Positions 11,815 to 24,099 of a stretch of 64,000 nucleotides of DNA are shown piece after piece. Source of the stretch: Lunularia cruciata (Eukaryota > Streptophyta > Marchantiopsida > Lunulariales > Lunulariaceae); contig OX419757.1 of assembly GCA_948567375.1 (NCBI GenBank), positions 8,742,001-8,806,000 on the forward strand, written 5' to 3'. Below the pieces are notes generated by a model. It did no database searches, was not told where the DNA came from, and worked only from the letters and a program-made list of their open reading frames with translations. The translations under genes were made by a program, and so were the position numbers. Each line of letters opens with the position of its first letter. The first letter of the stretch is position 1.

Positions 11815-14138
11815 GAATTAGAATTTTAGTTCCCCGAGAGTCATGGCATAGATGCCAATAATTGTGAGGAAGGTCTTGAAGTCAAGGGGAAGAGAGGAAA
11901 TCCAGCTCAATGGACTGAGTCGGATTGGAGGTTAGTATTGGGGAAGGAAGCAAGAGAGGCAACTTGGATCACCTTCTATTGGAAGTGTGATGCTATAGAG
12001 GAGACTACAGAAATCCAAAATTTGTTCTTTGCTTCGTGTACTTCCAATAGTTACAAAGTGGAGTACTATTGGGACCCAATGAAACAAAGCATTGTAGGCG
12101 CAACAATGGCCATGTTCAAACCCAAACAAATGACATATGTGAACATGCAATAGGCAGTCTTCTTCCACCGGATGTTTGTAGGAGTGAAGGTGAACTGGGC
12201 AAAGTGCTTCTACCAACAAACAAGGTAGATGATTGTTAATTGGAGAACCAATTTACCTCCACATTATTTCTCACCGTTTGCAACACACTTCTACTTTGAA
12301 TTGAATTTGCTAATAGTGGAGGAGAGGCATCACATGGTGTCACATTTCCATCCTGATCTATGACGAGAAGCGGATGAAGAGGAACAACATTACATGTCAC
12401 ACTTGTGAGCTAACAATGATCACTTTACCAAAATGAGATAGACCAAGAGGGTGGAAGGAAGAAGTTTAAATACAAAGAAGTGGACAAAACCCAAAGAGGT
12501 AGTGTTGCCTTAAACACAACGGAAGAGCCAAAGACTTACTTTGTGAGGTAAGAAGGCGGTGAAGGAGGAGACATCAAAAACAAATTCTAAAGGGGAGATA
12601 GAGTCCAAAGAAGGAAACTCAAAAGAAGTAGAGCTCACACTACAAAGTGGAGAATCTAGAAGTGAGAGTGATGATGAAGAGGAAGTTCAACAATTGGCTG
12701 AAGTGGAAGAAGATGAAGACTTTCATGTGGCAATTGACCGTATGGAAAAAAAGATAATCCTTGTTTAGAACTAGTCATGGAGAAGATGGGTGCAGCGCCA
12801 AAGGAGGAAGATTGCAAGGGAGGCAAAGACAAGAAAGCAACAATGGAAGATTCTTTAGAACCAAGTTCAGTGGGTAAGGAAGAAGGAAGCTCAGAAGCAA
12901 TATCACTAAAAGTACAAAGATCAAGACTTTGGGAGAAGGAGCCGATGAAAGAGACAAAGTACAAAGATGGAGCGGAAGACAAAGAGAACTTTGAAGGAGT
13001 ACAATATTTAATGCAGATTGTGACTCCATTGTTGGAGCTATTGAAGGAGCAGCAAAAGGTAATCCTGCAAGATTGTATGAAGGTGGAGAATGAGTTGCAG
13101 GTGGTGAAGTACTTGCTAGAAAAAGTAAAGGGATTCTGGGAGAGTATAACCCAAAGAGAAGAAGAAGTTGAGGAGCTTTGGGTGGATACAATCTTGAAGA
13201 AGAAGATGTTAGAGAATTTGCAAAAGGGTTTTGAGAAGAGGGGAAGAGAGATGTTGTGTCAAGCCAAAGAGTTGAAAGAGCAGACAATGTTGCTGGTAAA
13301 GATGAAAGAGGAAGTCAGTGAAGCTCCCATCAAAAGTATTCATGTGAAAGCAATGGTAGTAGTGATGGAGCAGGAGTGAGAGGGCCTGAAGAAGAGTGCA
13401 GTAGGGAAAAATCAAGCATTGCAGAGAGAGTTGTCGATCTGACATCAAGAGGAAGAAAGATTAAGAGACTTGGTAAGAAGTGCTAAGCTACAAAGTTCTT
13501 AGTATGCAGAGGAGAATAAAATGCTTGCTGCTGAGTATGAAGATGAGTTGAAGATGTATCGGGAAGAGTTGAAGGCAGAGTGATCTCAAGGGTATGCATT
13601 AAAATCAATAGGAGAAGTTGTTGGGAGACTACGAGCCATGCTGAGCACAGACGCTGAAGGAAGGTTAGAGGAAGCAAGACTGCACGAATTGAAATTGCTT
13701 GTGCAGGAAACTTGGAAGAGGAGAGCAAAAGATGTAGATATGAACACTCTTTTGATTTTTTTAAGGGAAAGAGTAGATAGAAAGATGTTGGAGGTAGGAG
13801 ACAAGGTAAGTCTCCGATTTAGTGAACTCAGAGTAGATTTAGTAAACTCAGAGTTGGAGAGGATTAGGAGTAGTGTGAAGGAGGAGAAGAAGTCCAAAGT
13901 AGCAGAAGTAGGAGTGCAGTTGTCTTCGGATTTGACACTTGACACTTTGGAGAAGAGTGGGTCGGAAGATAAAGAGATGGAAAGGTTACCCATGACCTCA
14001 ATTGTAATTCATAGTGGAGAAGCAGTAGAAATAGTGAAGGATTTGGTAGTTGAAGATAGACCTAAAGAAGGAGAAGTAATAGGAAGATCATCGGGTTTGG
14101 AAGCCAAAGAAGAAGTAGACATCAGATCAGATTTGTAA
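11815..14138 (+). pseudogene. ORF X homologue in element B tail, coiled-coil protein of unknown function
   Basis: Homologue of the protein at 50524-53108. The N-terminal globular part reads WTESDWRLVLGKEA, then MVSHFHPDL near 12334, interrupted by TAG, TGA and frame changes. The middle is acidic (12559-12768, EVEEDEDFHVAIDRMEKK). The C-terminal part (12777-13379 and 13638-14138) is rich in Glu, Lys and Leu with heptad-like spacing, and ends KEEVDIRSDL just before TAA. I do not recognise a known family. It sits where an env-like ORF would be in a retroelement, but there is no signal peptide or membrane segment, so I would not call it env. Confidence 0.6.
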
Positions 14139-14310
14139 TAGTTTTGAGATTTGAAGAGGTAGATATGAAGAGGTGCATTGTCATTTTGGATCTGCAAGTT
14201 GGAATAGTTTTTGTAGAAAGGTAAAGTTGTTAGTAACTATCGATTGCTCTACTATTTGAAGGAGGCATTTGCAATATGTTGTTGTTCAATATTCCAAATT
14301 TCTAAAGATT

Positions 14311-14316
14311 TATAAA
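14311..14316 (+). promoter_or_regulatory. TATA box in the presumed giant LTR of B
   Basis: TATAAA in ATTTATAAAGCAAAGTGCTG; the matching place in X (about 53281) reads ATAGATAAAGCAAAGTGCTG. It would be the element promoter, with the ORF in the U3 part upstream. Confidence 0.4.
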
Positions 14317-14933
14317 GCAAAGTGCTGATCTTAGTGCTCATTGCTTGAGCTTGATTTTGAGTATCAACTTTGTGTTTATGTTTGTGAGTGTGTGGAGAAT
14401 TCTGAAGTACAAGTCAGTGTGTTTGTTGGATGTTGGATTCCGTAGCCTTGATCTTCATTCTGTGTGTTTGATCCTGACTGAAGTGGAATCAGAGCAATGC
14501 TTTGGTAGATCTAAGAGGAATTGTAGTGTTGGTAGTATTCTACAATTATGAGTGCAATGCACTGTTGATGTGAAGCAATTTTAATCAAGGAAGTTATGCC
14601 TTTAGTGGAGGAGTGGAATGCAATTCTGAGGTAAGGTTTTTTTGCAATGAAGTAGCCGTCTTTTGGAGAATCTGAATCATCACAATCAAGATTGTTTGGA
14701 AAGATTTGATGGAGTTGTGATTAAGTGTGACAAATTGTTGTGACAAATTGCAAGTCAATGCTTGTTACTCTCTGTTTGTTGTAGTTTCTACCTGAGAGAT
14801 TAAAGACACAACCAAGAAGAACTAATTATGTTACTTTGCTTCATATTTGATCAATTTTGAATTGTATCTCTGCAAGAACAAACTTTACTTACCTGATTAC
14901 CACAAAAGTGATATTTGTTGGGTTGTCACATCA

Positions 14934-16100
14934 CATCACTTCACCAAACTTGATCTACAGATTGGTTACAATCAAATCTAGATTGTGGAGAAAGACATCC
15001 ACAAAACTACCTTTTGAACAAGCTATGGCCACTTTGAATACCTAGTGATGTTGTTTGGCCTTACCAACACACCGGCCACTTTCATGAGTTTGATGAACGA
15101 TACATGTCCTCAGGGTTTGACTCCATTTTATTCTTTGTTGACCAACTTAGAAAAATGATTCATGTGTGTTCTACCACCAAGGACGTGACTGCTCCACAAT
15201 CAGCAATTGTACTTAGATGTAGTCTTTTCTCACCATGGGTTGTCTCGAGTGCTCATTATTGATAGAGGCACTCAATTCACCAATTTGTTTTGGAGAACAC
15301 TCTTTGATTTCTTTTAAACCAATTTGCTCATGTCCACGGCTTACCATCCACAGACCAATAGAAAAATAAGGTGGGCTAATTGCACTATTAAGGACATGAT
15401 CCGGGGCTTCACCCTAGAGGATCAAGAAAGGTGGGACATCTTACTCCCACTCATGGAATTTATGTACAACAATTTAGTGAATGCATCCATATAGGCCACA
15501 CCATTCTTCCTCATGTATAGAGAGCATCCTTTCACACCTTCAAGCTTGATGAAGATCTGCCTGATGGATACCAAGGGGGATGTTGTCAACACTTTTGTTT
15601 TTAGAATTCAACAACGAGTGGAGAACGCCAAACACAAGTTGCAGATTGCCCAAAATTAATAGAAATAGTATGTAGATGCATATTGTTTGCACATAGAGTT
15701 CAATGTTGGGGATCTAGTCTGGCTGTCAACAACCAAACTCACATTAGTTGCCACTCAGAAGCTTAGACCTCATTTTGTTGGGCCTTTTTCCCATCCCTCA
15801 TTGAACAGAGCAATGGCCTATCACCTTGAGTTACCACCACACATGAAGATCCATTTAGTATACCATGTTTCCTTATTATGCAGATATGCACCCTGACCAC
15901 CACACTTTTCTTCCATCCAAGAAATTTGACCTTGTCCAACACTCATTGATGACACGAAGGAATATAAATTGAACACATTCTCCAAAAATGCATCTTTGGT
16001 ACTCGCCATCTGCATGTAGGGTATCTTGTACATTGGAAAGGGTACCCACTGTATCAGGCAACATGGGAGCCAAAAACCAACTTGACCAATGCACTAGTGT
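14934..16100 (+). pseudogene. pol: Element A pol remnant: RT, integrase, chromodomain
   Basis: Resumes inside RT with FTKLDLQIGYNQI (from about 14940) and [10 protein letters not shown] near 15053. Integrase fragments follow: THQFVWRTLF, then AYHPQTN near 15340 and WDILLPLMEFMYNN near 15431. The C-terminal domain FNVGDLVWLSTTKL is at 15699. A chromodomain-like end, GYLVHWKGYPLYQATWEPK, lies at 16018-16074, with the aromatic residues typical of the fold. This marks A as a chromovirus (CRM/Tekay/Reina/Galadriel group). Frameshifts and stops are frequent. The left part of pol is missing because B lies there. Confidence 0.82.
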
Positions 16101-16148
16101 TAGTGAAATCTTTTGAGCACCAACTTTACAACAAGGACGTTGCGTCTT

Positions 16149-16161
16149 AAAAGGAGAGAAG
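16149..16161 (+). promoter_or_regulatory. Polypurine tract of element A
   Basis: AAAAGGAGAGAAG lies just before the 3' LTR start (TGTAATACC at 16164). It is where plus-strand DNA synthesis would be primed. Confidence 0.7.
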
Positions 16162-16163
16162 TC

Positions 16164-16910
16164 TGTAATACCAATAGCTATATATCTTATCTAGAGGTGA
16201 AAATTGACTTCGTAACATTTGGAGAAATTTTAGGTATGATTGGCTAGGTAGATCAGATAGAGGTGTCACAAAAAGAGCACCTCTACCAATAGAGCAAGAG
16301 CAAAAAGAACCTAAAAATGTAATACCAATAGCTAGATATATTATCTAAAGGTGAAAATTGGCTTGGTAACATCTAGAAAGATGTTATAGATAATGGACTA
16401 AGAAGATCAGATAGAGGTATCACCAAGAGAGTACTTCTACTAAGAGTGCAAGAATTGAAAATAGTCTGAAAACTTCAAAGCCAATTTTGGAGGCGTAACA
16501 AATGATTTAGGCCCCAAAAATGTGCAGATTCTACCCAACAAAGGATAGGCTAGCCTTCCTTCCTCCCTTGTTTTTCTCATTGAGAGCATTCCAATGGTAA
16601 CTCACCCATGCAAGTATGAGATTCCTACAAGAAGATTCCCTAAAGATTCCATCTAGTCAAAGCTTGGTTGACCAACAAGATAGGACCAGAACAAACATGT
16701 CATCCATGTACATAACTAATCTAAAGGTAGTGCTCTCTACCAAGTCACCTATCGATGTATTTGATCCAAGGGTGGAGCTTCCTTTGACAGAATTCTCTTT
16801 GCTATATAATAAAGTCAAGGTGCTCCTTTGGCGCATTAGAAGATTGAGTGTGAAGCTTGTGTTTCTTCTCCTATATATCTCTTAAGGTCTCCTATCCTCA
16901 GAAGATTACA
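16164..16910 (+). repeat. 3' LTR of element A
   Basis: 747 bases, starting TGTAATACC and ending ATTACA, matching 1-682. It contains two diverged copies of a segment of about 152 bases, each starting TGTAATACCAATAGCT (16164 and about 16318). The two A LTRs differ at many sites, so the insertion is old. Confidence 0.88.
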
Positions 16911-19631
16911 ATATGTCATAAAGTATCAAGTTTCCTCCATCTTTCTCCAAAAAATCTATCAAGAGCTTGAAGATCTTATTTGGGCTCTATATGATGTTTT
17001 AAGTCCCTTCAAAGTTCCTTGTTGAATTGTGATTTTAGCAATTTGCTTGAAAGCTATAAATATAAATTTTGCTCAAATAATGACATTTAAAGAGTATGGT
17101 TTCAAAATTGCTTTTTGAGTAAGATTCTAGAGTTGGACTTTGATAGTGCAATTCCACAATTTTACTTTGGAGATCACATTAAGGAGATGAAGGAAAATAG
17201 GAAAATAACATAAGGAGAACTTACAATGGATTTTTTAATGCTTGGCTCTATAAATGTTGTTTGGCAATGACTTCCTACTTATAAGATATATTTTCTGCTG
17301 CAAAATTAAATCAGTTGAAGAAGACTAAAAACATTACTCTCTAGTTCATCAAATTCCAAAAGATTGAAATTTTTATGATTTCTAAGACTTGATTCTTCAC
17401 GCACACAATTCTTGACTATTAGTGATTGTTCATCTTGTTAGTCTTTTGGGTAATGATTGTTACATTTTTTGTTTGGGTTCATCTTTGTACAAGTAAAGAG
17501 TGGTTTTTAGAAATTACAAAAGAATGTTGAGGCTTGAAATTACTTCTTTCAAACTTTTCACAAAATCAAGTTTGAAAAACTTGTTGATAATTTCTTTTTC
17601 TGTTTGAATTTTCTCAACGTGCATCAAAATAAATTAGAGTTTTGAGGTATAACTAAACTAACCATGTGCATTATGCTAAATGCTCTAAATATACTTATTT
17701 GAAGAGAACAACTTGTTTTCAAAACTAGTATCTTGAAGCTTTTATTGAGTCCCATTGTGTAAATAAGACTAAGGAATCCAACCTTGATAATTTCTTAATA
17801 GAGGAATGCTTACCTCTCCATGTCTCTCTATTCCAAAAAGTTTCCTTGATATTATATGCTTTAACAACATATCCACTTTACCTTTAGGATTGTACTTTCT
17901 TGCATTAGCACTTTATTTGTGAAGAAGAGCAATTCTAGAATTGCACATATTTTACCAAGAGGTGAGATTCTAACAGTTTACTCATTGGTGTTCTGATTCC
18001 TAAATATTTCAAAAATTAATTAAAATTAAATTTTAATAATTTGGCCTCAAATTTTTTGAATGTTAATTAGGAAAATTAGCACAGTAATTTATTCTTCACA
18101 CTTCATCCACGTAGTTTTCTCATAACTACAAGTATAAATTTCAGTGTATAATTTTTAAACTTCCCAATCATATATTATTTATATCATAATTTAAAATCAA
18201 ATAACTTACATTGGCCTCTCAAATGGATATCTCAAAACAGTTGAATTGGACTATGAACACATAAGTGCTTTACATTAGGATCTTTCAAATAAATAAAAAT
18301 GCTTAATTTACTGATAAAATTGGAGTGTTTAGTGTTCATATCAGCATGTATTTTGAAATTTATTCTTACCAAGGTATTATTACTTTGATTTTGTATTTAT
18401 GATGTAAGATTATTCCAAAATTATTGCATTTCAATTCTATACGAGAGATTATATTCTAGTTTATGAGTACAAAGAGAATTTCAACAAGCTTTGGCACTTT
18501 ACCTTTTATTTCCTACTTTGGAGAAATAGAAATCATAAATCAAAGATAGATTTTTTAGAAATCCAAATTGGTGAGCAAAAATTTGAAAGGCTTAATTGAT
18601 GTTCATCCTCATATATACACGTACCTCAAATATTACTTGACTCATTTGCAAGAAGTGAGTCTTGACAATGATAAAGTACCATAAGCTGATATATATTCCC
18701 AGTATCTAGAAATGTCATCAGACATTGGAAGAACCGTGTCCTTGTTGTTGTAAGAAAATGGAGGATATAAACAATGGGATGTCAAAGAAAGCCATAAGTT
18801 AGAAGGGATTTTACCTAGTACAAATCATAGAACATGAGTGGAACTCCAGAGAAATATATCTAGTGCACCAATATGACAGCCACAATATGCATTGTCTTAA
18901 GAGCTTGTAAAAAACTTGAGGAACAAGATGAAATATTTATTGGATCCATTAGTGAGCGATTGCTTCCAAGGTTTGTACTATTCTCTAGCATTAATGAGAC
19001 CATAGTCGTACTCATCAACCCAAGTGAAGGCTTTCCAATATATCGTTGGAGTTGGATTGCAAGACCACTTGGTAAAGTACAGTAAACTATGAGATTAGTA
19101 TAGAGAATTACGATAGATTTTGTCTCACTTCATTATAATTTTGTCTGTCACTTTTACATATGTCTCACTTCATATAATTTCCATGTGCAGGGTCAGCAAT
19201 GGTGCGTGTAGAGGAAGTCATTTCTAGGTAAGGCTACCCCGAGATTATGCAGGTTGCATAATATTCGACATCTCATTGGGACCTGTCCAAAGGGTAAGCT
19301 TGATGCTCATTGCATGTCTCCTGAAGTTTATAAATATCTATGATTTATGAATGATCATAATCACAAACTAGACGAGAGTTCAATAAAGATGTGTGATGGT
19401 GAATGAAGCAAACAGCGCATCCATATTCTGACGAAATTCTTCAGATTTTAAAGACAAATTTTAAACTCAATTTTGTTGGATCATGAACTGACAGACGATC
19501 ACTCACTATAGAAGCATGTCCCGAGACAAAGTCAACAACTTCTAACTCACTTTTTGACATAGCTTACACCACCAACTCAATGCTTACATGATATTGAACG
19601 ACACATGTAAAGAAAATATAAAACAGGCGAC
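16911..19631. other. AT-rich intergenic stretch without recognised genes
   Basis: About 2.7 kb of AT-rich DNA with frequent stops in all frames. The longest frame (18873-19085, 70 codons) has no motif I recognise and no homologue elsewhere in the window. The base composition fits old host intergenic DNA or fully decayed repeats. Confidence 0.6.
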
Positions 19632-20761
19632 CGCGTAGTATCACGAAGGATGGGAAGACCCCACCAAGCCGTAAAGAAACAGGAAAAGCCGTAAAGGGGG
19701 AGGTTAGGCCGGTGCAGAGTTACGAAAACCGTGCAAGGAACATGAAACGTCCATGGAAAGGTACCGTAGTCCGTTCAATCTGTTAGACAAACCGATGTAA
19801 GTCGATCCATATCATTCCCGATGAGAATGAACAAGAATATCATAGGAATGAATGAGTTTTACGAGTTTTATGGGATAACTTTCGCCACATCCGCATGACT
19901 TCGAGAGTTAAGGAGAGGAGAGGAGAGGGAGAGATATGAGAAGAAAGATATACATTTGATGAAGGTTCTATAGCATATAGCACTTGAATGAATAGTCTAT
20001 GCAGGTTGTTTTCCAATTTTGTTCTATTGATATTTAGATTGAGGACTATGGAGAATTGAATAGAAAGTTATTGAGGTTTTTAGGTTTTTGGAAGGTTTAG
20101 AATGATCATTATATATTGAGAGTGATGTGTAATGAATTTTAATGTTTAATTTTTTGGTTTTCATAATTGAGTTCCATAGAAATTTAATAAAAAAAATTTG
20201 AGATGAAAATTGAAATTATGAGAGTTTATAATTTTTAGGGTTTGGAGAGATTGTATTTTCTCATGTGAGTTGAGATGTGAAGAGTTGTAATTTGCAAATA
20301 TAGAGACATATGGAGAGGAGCATCAAGTGTTACTTGTTATTCTTATGCTAGCCATGGTTACACCTTTCCATGTAGGGCCGCCTAGAGCGGTTCGGGATAC
20401 ACCATGCTCGATGTGTCACCAACGTTTTATATCGCAATGGGTAAAGACCCATGTGTGAAGATGCACAAGGACTATGATTGGACCACTTGGGGGTGCTCAT
20501 ATGAGGTGAGCGACTATATCAATAACAATGACACTTGAGATTACACACACTTCCTCTATCCTTTGTTGACCGTTCCAAGGATACCAATCGCGTTGTAGGA
20601 GTGGTTAGCTTCTCAAGTGAGTTGTATTTGGGATTATTTGAGACTAGTTTTCCATGTCCATGTTTATTCCATAGGCTACCTTGTACACTCCATGATGAGA
20701 CTAAACAAGCATTTTTCCTATCACTTGATTGTTTGGCATGTGATCCTTTGGACAAGTTAGC

Positions 20762-22500
20762 ATGGTTCCTATTCCTCTTACTCCTCTTAATGGTATCTTT
20801 GTTATCCTAGAGAGGGATGTGCGGGGCATAGAGAGGTGGCTGTTAGATTTCATCAATTTTGAGAAGGAGATTGAGCGGTCCTATAGGAGAAGTCTGTTAG
20901 GGCTGCACGTTTTAAGAGATAAATTTTGCAAAAGGATACCACACAGTCTGCTTGATTATGACGGTGTAGGACATTGGATCAGGCAAGATAGTTTAGTAGA
21001 GCAGCATGAGCGCTACATGTTGTGTCTATCGCTAGTCCTATTGATGAGACTATCTTTTCCCTACACTCATTACATCCTATGGTAGGAGAAGGATTACCGC
21101 TAGAGATCTTAGATTATCAACTTGAGTAGCTATTATGTCTGGATAGGTCACTTTTGCACATGCATTGTCCACTGCATCTCACCTTTCCTCAAAAGGTTTT
21201 CAAGGATGGTATATGAGCATTTTAGAGATTGCTTTCAGGCAGATGATCCTTCTAGTGGTTTTACCAAGTTGTTTTAGGTGGCTGCAGTTGTAACAAGAGG
21301 AGACATTCCAATGTATGTTAGTCAGGTGTTAGGTGCTAGTAAGCTTTTTGCGATGGAGAAGGACACAAGGAGCATTAGACCAATTGCTATTGGAGAGATA
21401 TTTTTGCATTTGGTCAATTGTACCATTGTCCTTTAGTGTCATTCTCACTTTTGACAACACCTCAATCCATATCAATTTGGAGTAGCTACACCTAGAGGAT
21501 GTGAGGGTATATCTCTAGGCATTAGGGCACTCCTAAATATCCATCTAGAGTGGGTTGTCCTATAGGTGGATGTTGAGAATGCATTTAATAGCATGTCACG
21601 AGCATCCATCTTTAGAGAGTTTAGTAAGGCTGGTGGATCCTTGGCGTGTCTTATTCCTTTAGTTTGGTCTTTTTGTGCTCTCTTGTTTCCCTTTACTACC
21701 AACACGGTTGTTCACAAGAGGGAGTCATTGTCTTGGAGTCAGCCATTGGTACGCATCAAGAAGATCCTTTAGGGGGACTTTATTTTCCATGGCTCACTTT
21801 GAAGCTCTCTTATCTACTACTTTGGCCATGTCGGGTTGTGTATTTCCCTCCTTGGCAAATGATACACACATCACGGGCCATGTAGATCAGATTAGGCCTT
21901 TGACTACTTGACTACCAAGCTACATCTAGTAGGCTTGAGAGTCAAGGTGTCAAAGTGCAAGGCATGGTCCCCTTTAGGTATCCCTCCCCACCTCAAGCTT
22001 CTAGAGGGATGTATCACATCTACAGATGAGCTATGTGTTCTTGGAGTGACAATAGGATCCAAGGATTTTGTAACACGCTTCTTAGACGTTGCCCTTGCAG
22101 AGGATGTTCTCCACATGGATGACCTTCTATTACTAGGAGATCCATAGGTGGCATTTGGTATACTCTCATCTAGTATTGCTCGTTGACCAACTTACCTCCT
22201 CCGCATAGTTCCTCCTTCCTTGACCTTCCTATCACTTATGAGAGCCTTTGATAGGAGGATTATGGGAGTCTTTGGTGATATTATTAGACCAAAGACATTT
22301 GAGTGTGTGACAAGGGATGTGGCACAGTAGATAGACATCTCTACTGATCTTGTGTAGAGGGGTTGGCTTGCTATTTATGGAGGAGATGATACCTATAGCA
22401 TTTTTGGGTAGTTGGGCTCTCTTGGCATCCCTACTTTCCTCTTGTTTTGTGGTTGCTGCTAGGCCGATTGTGGAGACAATGTGACAAAGGTGGAGGAGTG
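20762..22500 (+). pseudogene. H1 reverse transcriptase, broken
   Basis: Motifs in order: ASKLFAMEKDTRSIRPIAIG near 21340, LQVDVENAFNSMSRASIF near 21560 (Asp-containing RT box), a degraded GTRQGDPLGG box reading HQEDPLGG at about 21754-21777, and a catalytic box FPSLANDTHI at 21843-21872 in which the usual ADD reads AND. A downstream stretch, GLRVKVSKCKAWSPLGIPP near 21935, and LGDPQVAFGILSS near 22135 complete the C-terminal part. The second catalytic Asp is therefore changed, and stops and frame changes break the reading throughout. Confidence 0.72.
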
Positions 22501-22779
22501 ATCTTTTTCTCTCCAAATGTTATTACGGCATACAAGAGATTGTCTATCCCCACAGGCACATGAGGACCTTCCATCTTTTGCTTCACTATCATCAGATTAG
22601 ACTAGGAGTTTATAGTCTTCCTTGATGGAGCAATAGTGTCAACATACGCTACATTTTCTCTTAGTTGACTCGTCCATTCCTCAGGCTACTAGAGCACATC
22701 TTGGCTCTTGCTCCGACAAGGGTGCAAGCTCTTGGATCTTAGCTCGATCGTGCATTAGGACATTCCAACTCGCACCAAC

Positions 22780-23290
22780 TACTTTCTCTACAACAATGAG
22801 GTTTCTCCTAGGTTTGCCTTCTACATCTTCATTATTCACTTGTGAGTGTGGTTCTACACTAGATGCAGCAACGGTCCATATGACATGGTGTCCTTTTGGA
22901 GGACATGGGATAGTTACCCATGATGCTATTAGGGACATAGTGTTTGGTATGGCACGAGAGAGTAGATACCTTGCTTGGAGGAACATGTGTCAAGATAAAT
23001 TTATACTTGGTCCAAGATGATTAGGTGACAATCACGGATGTCATGGTTACAGACCCTGTGCATGATATAGTTTTGGAGGAAGTGGTTACCCATCCCCTTG
23101 AATAGGCTGCAAGTGCACAATAGCTCTCCAAGTCTCCAAGTATAGGAGTATGCAACGAGGTCACCTCTTTGTTCCTCTAGCCTTGGAGTTATATGGAGTT
23201 ATATGGAGCGGTGGACACGACATTCTATATATTTGTCAAGGGGTGCATGCGAGCTTATCATATTAGGCGCTAGGGGTACCATTCTTATTC
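22780..23290 (+). pseudogene. H1 C-terminal coding remnant
   Basis: Frames such as 22796-23020 contain CECGSTLDAATVHMTWCPFG and MARESRYLAWRNMCQ. The Cys/His pattern recalls the zinc-binding C-terminus of LINE proteins. The homologous part of H2 is 29359-29033 on the minus strand (CRADLYLVRD-like reading). Function otherwise unknown. Confidence 0.45.
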
Positions 23291-23320
23291 TCATATTTTA
23301 TAATTTATTTTAAATACGAT

Positions 23321-23373
23321 GTGTCCATTGCTCTATATAAAACAATAGTGTGTCCATTGCTCTATATAAAATG
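23321..23373 (+). repeat. Short tandem duplication inside H1
   Basis: GTGTCCATTGCTCTATATAA occurs at 23321 and again at 23350. H2 has one copy of the same phrase, so the doubling is specific to H1. Confidence 0.7.
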
Positions 23374-23567
23374 GCGGTGGATGCAATCCATAGGAAAACA
23401 ATCACACTATGTGATACTTCTTTGGATACATAGGTCTATTGTAGACAGTACTACTTGCTCATATGTCTTATTTCTAGTATGACTCTATTGGGGCTTAGCC
23501 CCATTTTATCTATTTTGTCTCCCCCTTGTAGGGCTTCTTGATGGGGACTTCGCGATAGCCCTTTTGT

Positions 23568-24099
23568 GTTTTACAGCACTGCTCCATCCACTCGAACAAT
23601 TTTGTAGCTCCTACCTCCGCAATTCATTACCACCCCGGTCGCCGCGGCGTTGACTGGATTGTAACACGTCAGTTCTATTTCTGTACGAGCAGATTGTGAT
23701 GAGGAATTAGTGGCCGTCTCCATGCGCGCTACAGAAGTCCATGTACTTTTGCGTCATCGCAGACAAAGATCTAGGAGTACCGAGTAGCAAGATGACAAGA
23801 AAAAACCTCCTGTAAGAAAGAGAAAGTTCATGTTATGAGACTGGTTTACGCTCTCCTCGACCACACCTGTTGAGAGTCAAAATCTCTAATCCACAGATAC
23901 AATCATTGTCGTGTCTCTAATCCATAGATACAATCATTGTCGTGTCAACTTGAAGGGCCAGGCGACATTACCGAACTGCGAGTATTAGCGATCGCTTTCA
24001 AAATTGAATGGTGCCGTAGATATATATGTAGTCTTCAGGGTGACCAGATTATTTATGATCAATTCGTCAATGCTTCAATTCGCTGCATGGTAGACGAAG
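23568..24099. other. Upstream region of the MATE gene
   Basis: No coding frame is supported. It holds a 31-bp tandem repeat (23883-23944) and would include the promoter and 5' untranslated region of the MATE gene. I see no convincing TATA box at a fitting distance. Confidence 0.5.
23883..23944 (+). repeat. 31-bp direct tandem repeat, two copies
   Basis: Units 23883-23913 and 23914-23944 both begin TCTCTAATCCA and end TCATTGTCGTG, with one mismatch. It lies about 155 bases upstream of the MATE start codon. Confidence 0.9.

Larger units (their letters stand above)
6320..14933 (+). mobile_element. Ty3/gypsy element B with long ORF-bearing tail
   Basis: A second gypsy element in order gag, zinc knuckle, protease, RT, RNase H, integrase. 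Its proteins differ from those of D1. No 5' LTR or primer-binding site is recognisable between the D1 LTR (6308) and gag. Behind integrase lies an unknown ORF and noncoding DNA that match insertion X (about 50773-53901). By comparison with X, the part from about 11810 to 14933 is probably B's 3' LTR with a deletion at its left end. B lies inside the reverse transcriptase of element A, whose sequence resumes at 14934. Confidence 0.75.
11810..14933 (+). repeat. Probable 3' giant LTR of element B (left end deleted)
   Basis: From CATGGAA at about 11815 the sequence aligns with insertion X from about 50772 to its end at 53901, through both the ORF and the noncoding part after it. Both copies end GTTGTCACA. 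As X is bounded by a target-site duplication and TG...CA, the same DNA at B's 3' end is best read as its 3' LTR. About 660 bases at the left end of X have no match here. A TATA box (14311-14316) lies after the ORF, leaving about 600 bases for R-U5. Confidence 0.6.
19632..23567 (+). mobile_element. LINE-like reverse-transcriptase element H1
   Basis: Defined by a minus-strand homologue at 28775-30900 and by RT motifs in between. The 5' end carries GGATGGGAAGACCCCACCAAGCC near 19644. The 3' end (23497-23567) reads CTATTGGGGCTTAGCCCCA, then GATGGGGAC, and matches the inverted 28782-28860. No LTRs are present. RT coding lies at 20760-22400. It is old and broken. The family is a non-LTR type by RT motifs only; I cannot name a clade. 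Confidence 0.7.

Noticed and set aside
11810-14138. An env-like gene after integrase in element B
   Set aside because: No signal peptide, transmembrane segment or Cys pattern; the protein is a soluble coiled coil.
18873-19085. 70-codon frame in the AT-rich stretch
   Set aside because: No motif, no homologue in the window, no splice context; length is within chance for this composition.
19632-23567. Terminal inverted repeats making H1 a DNA transposon or DIRS-like element
   Set aside because: The terminal motif is itself palindromic, so it appears inverted in any case; no transposase or tyrosine recombinase is seen, while RT motifs are.
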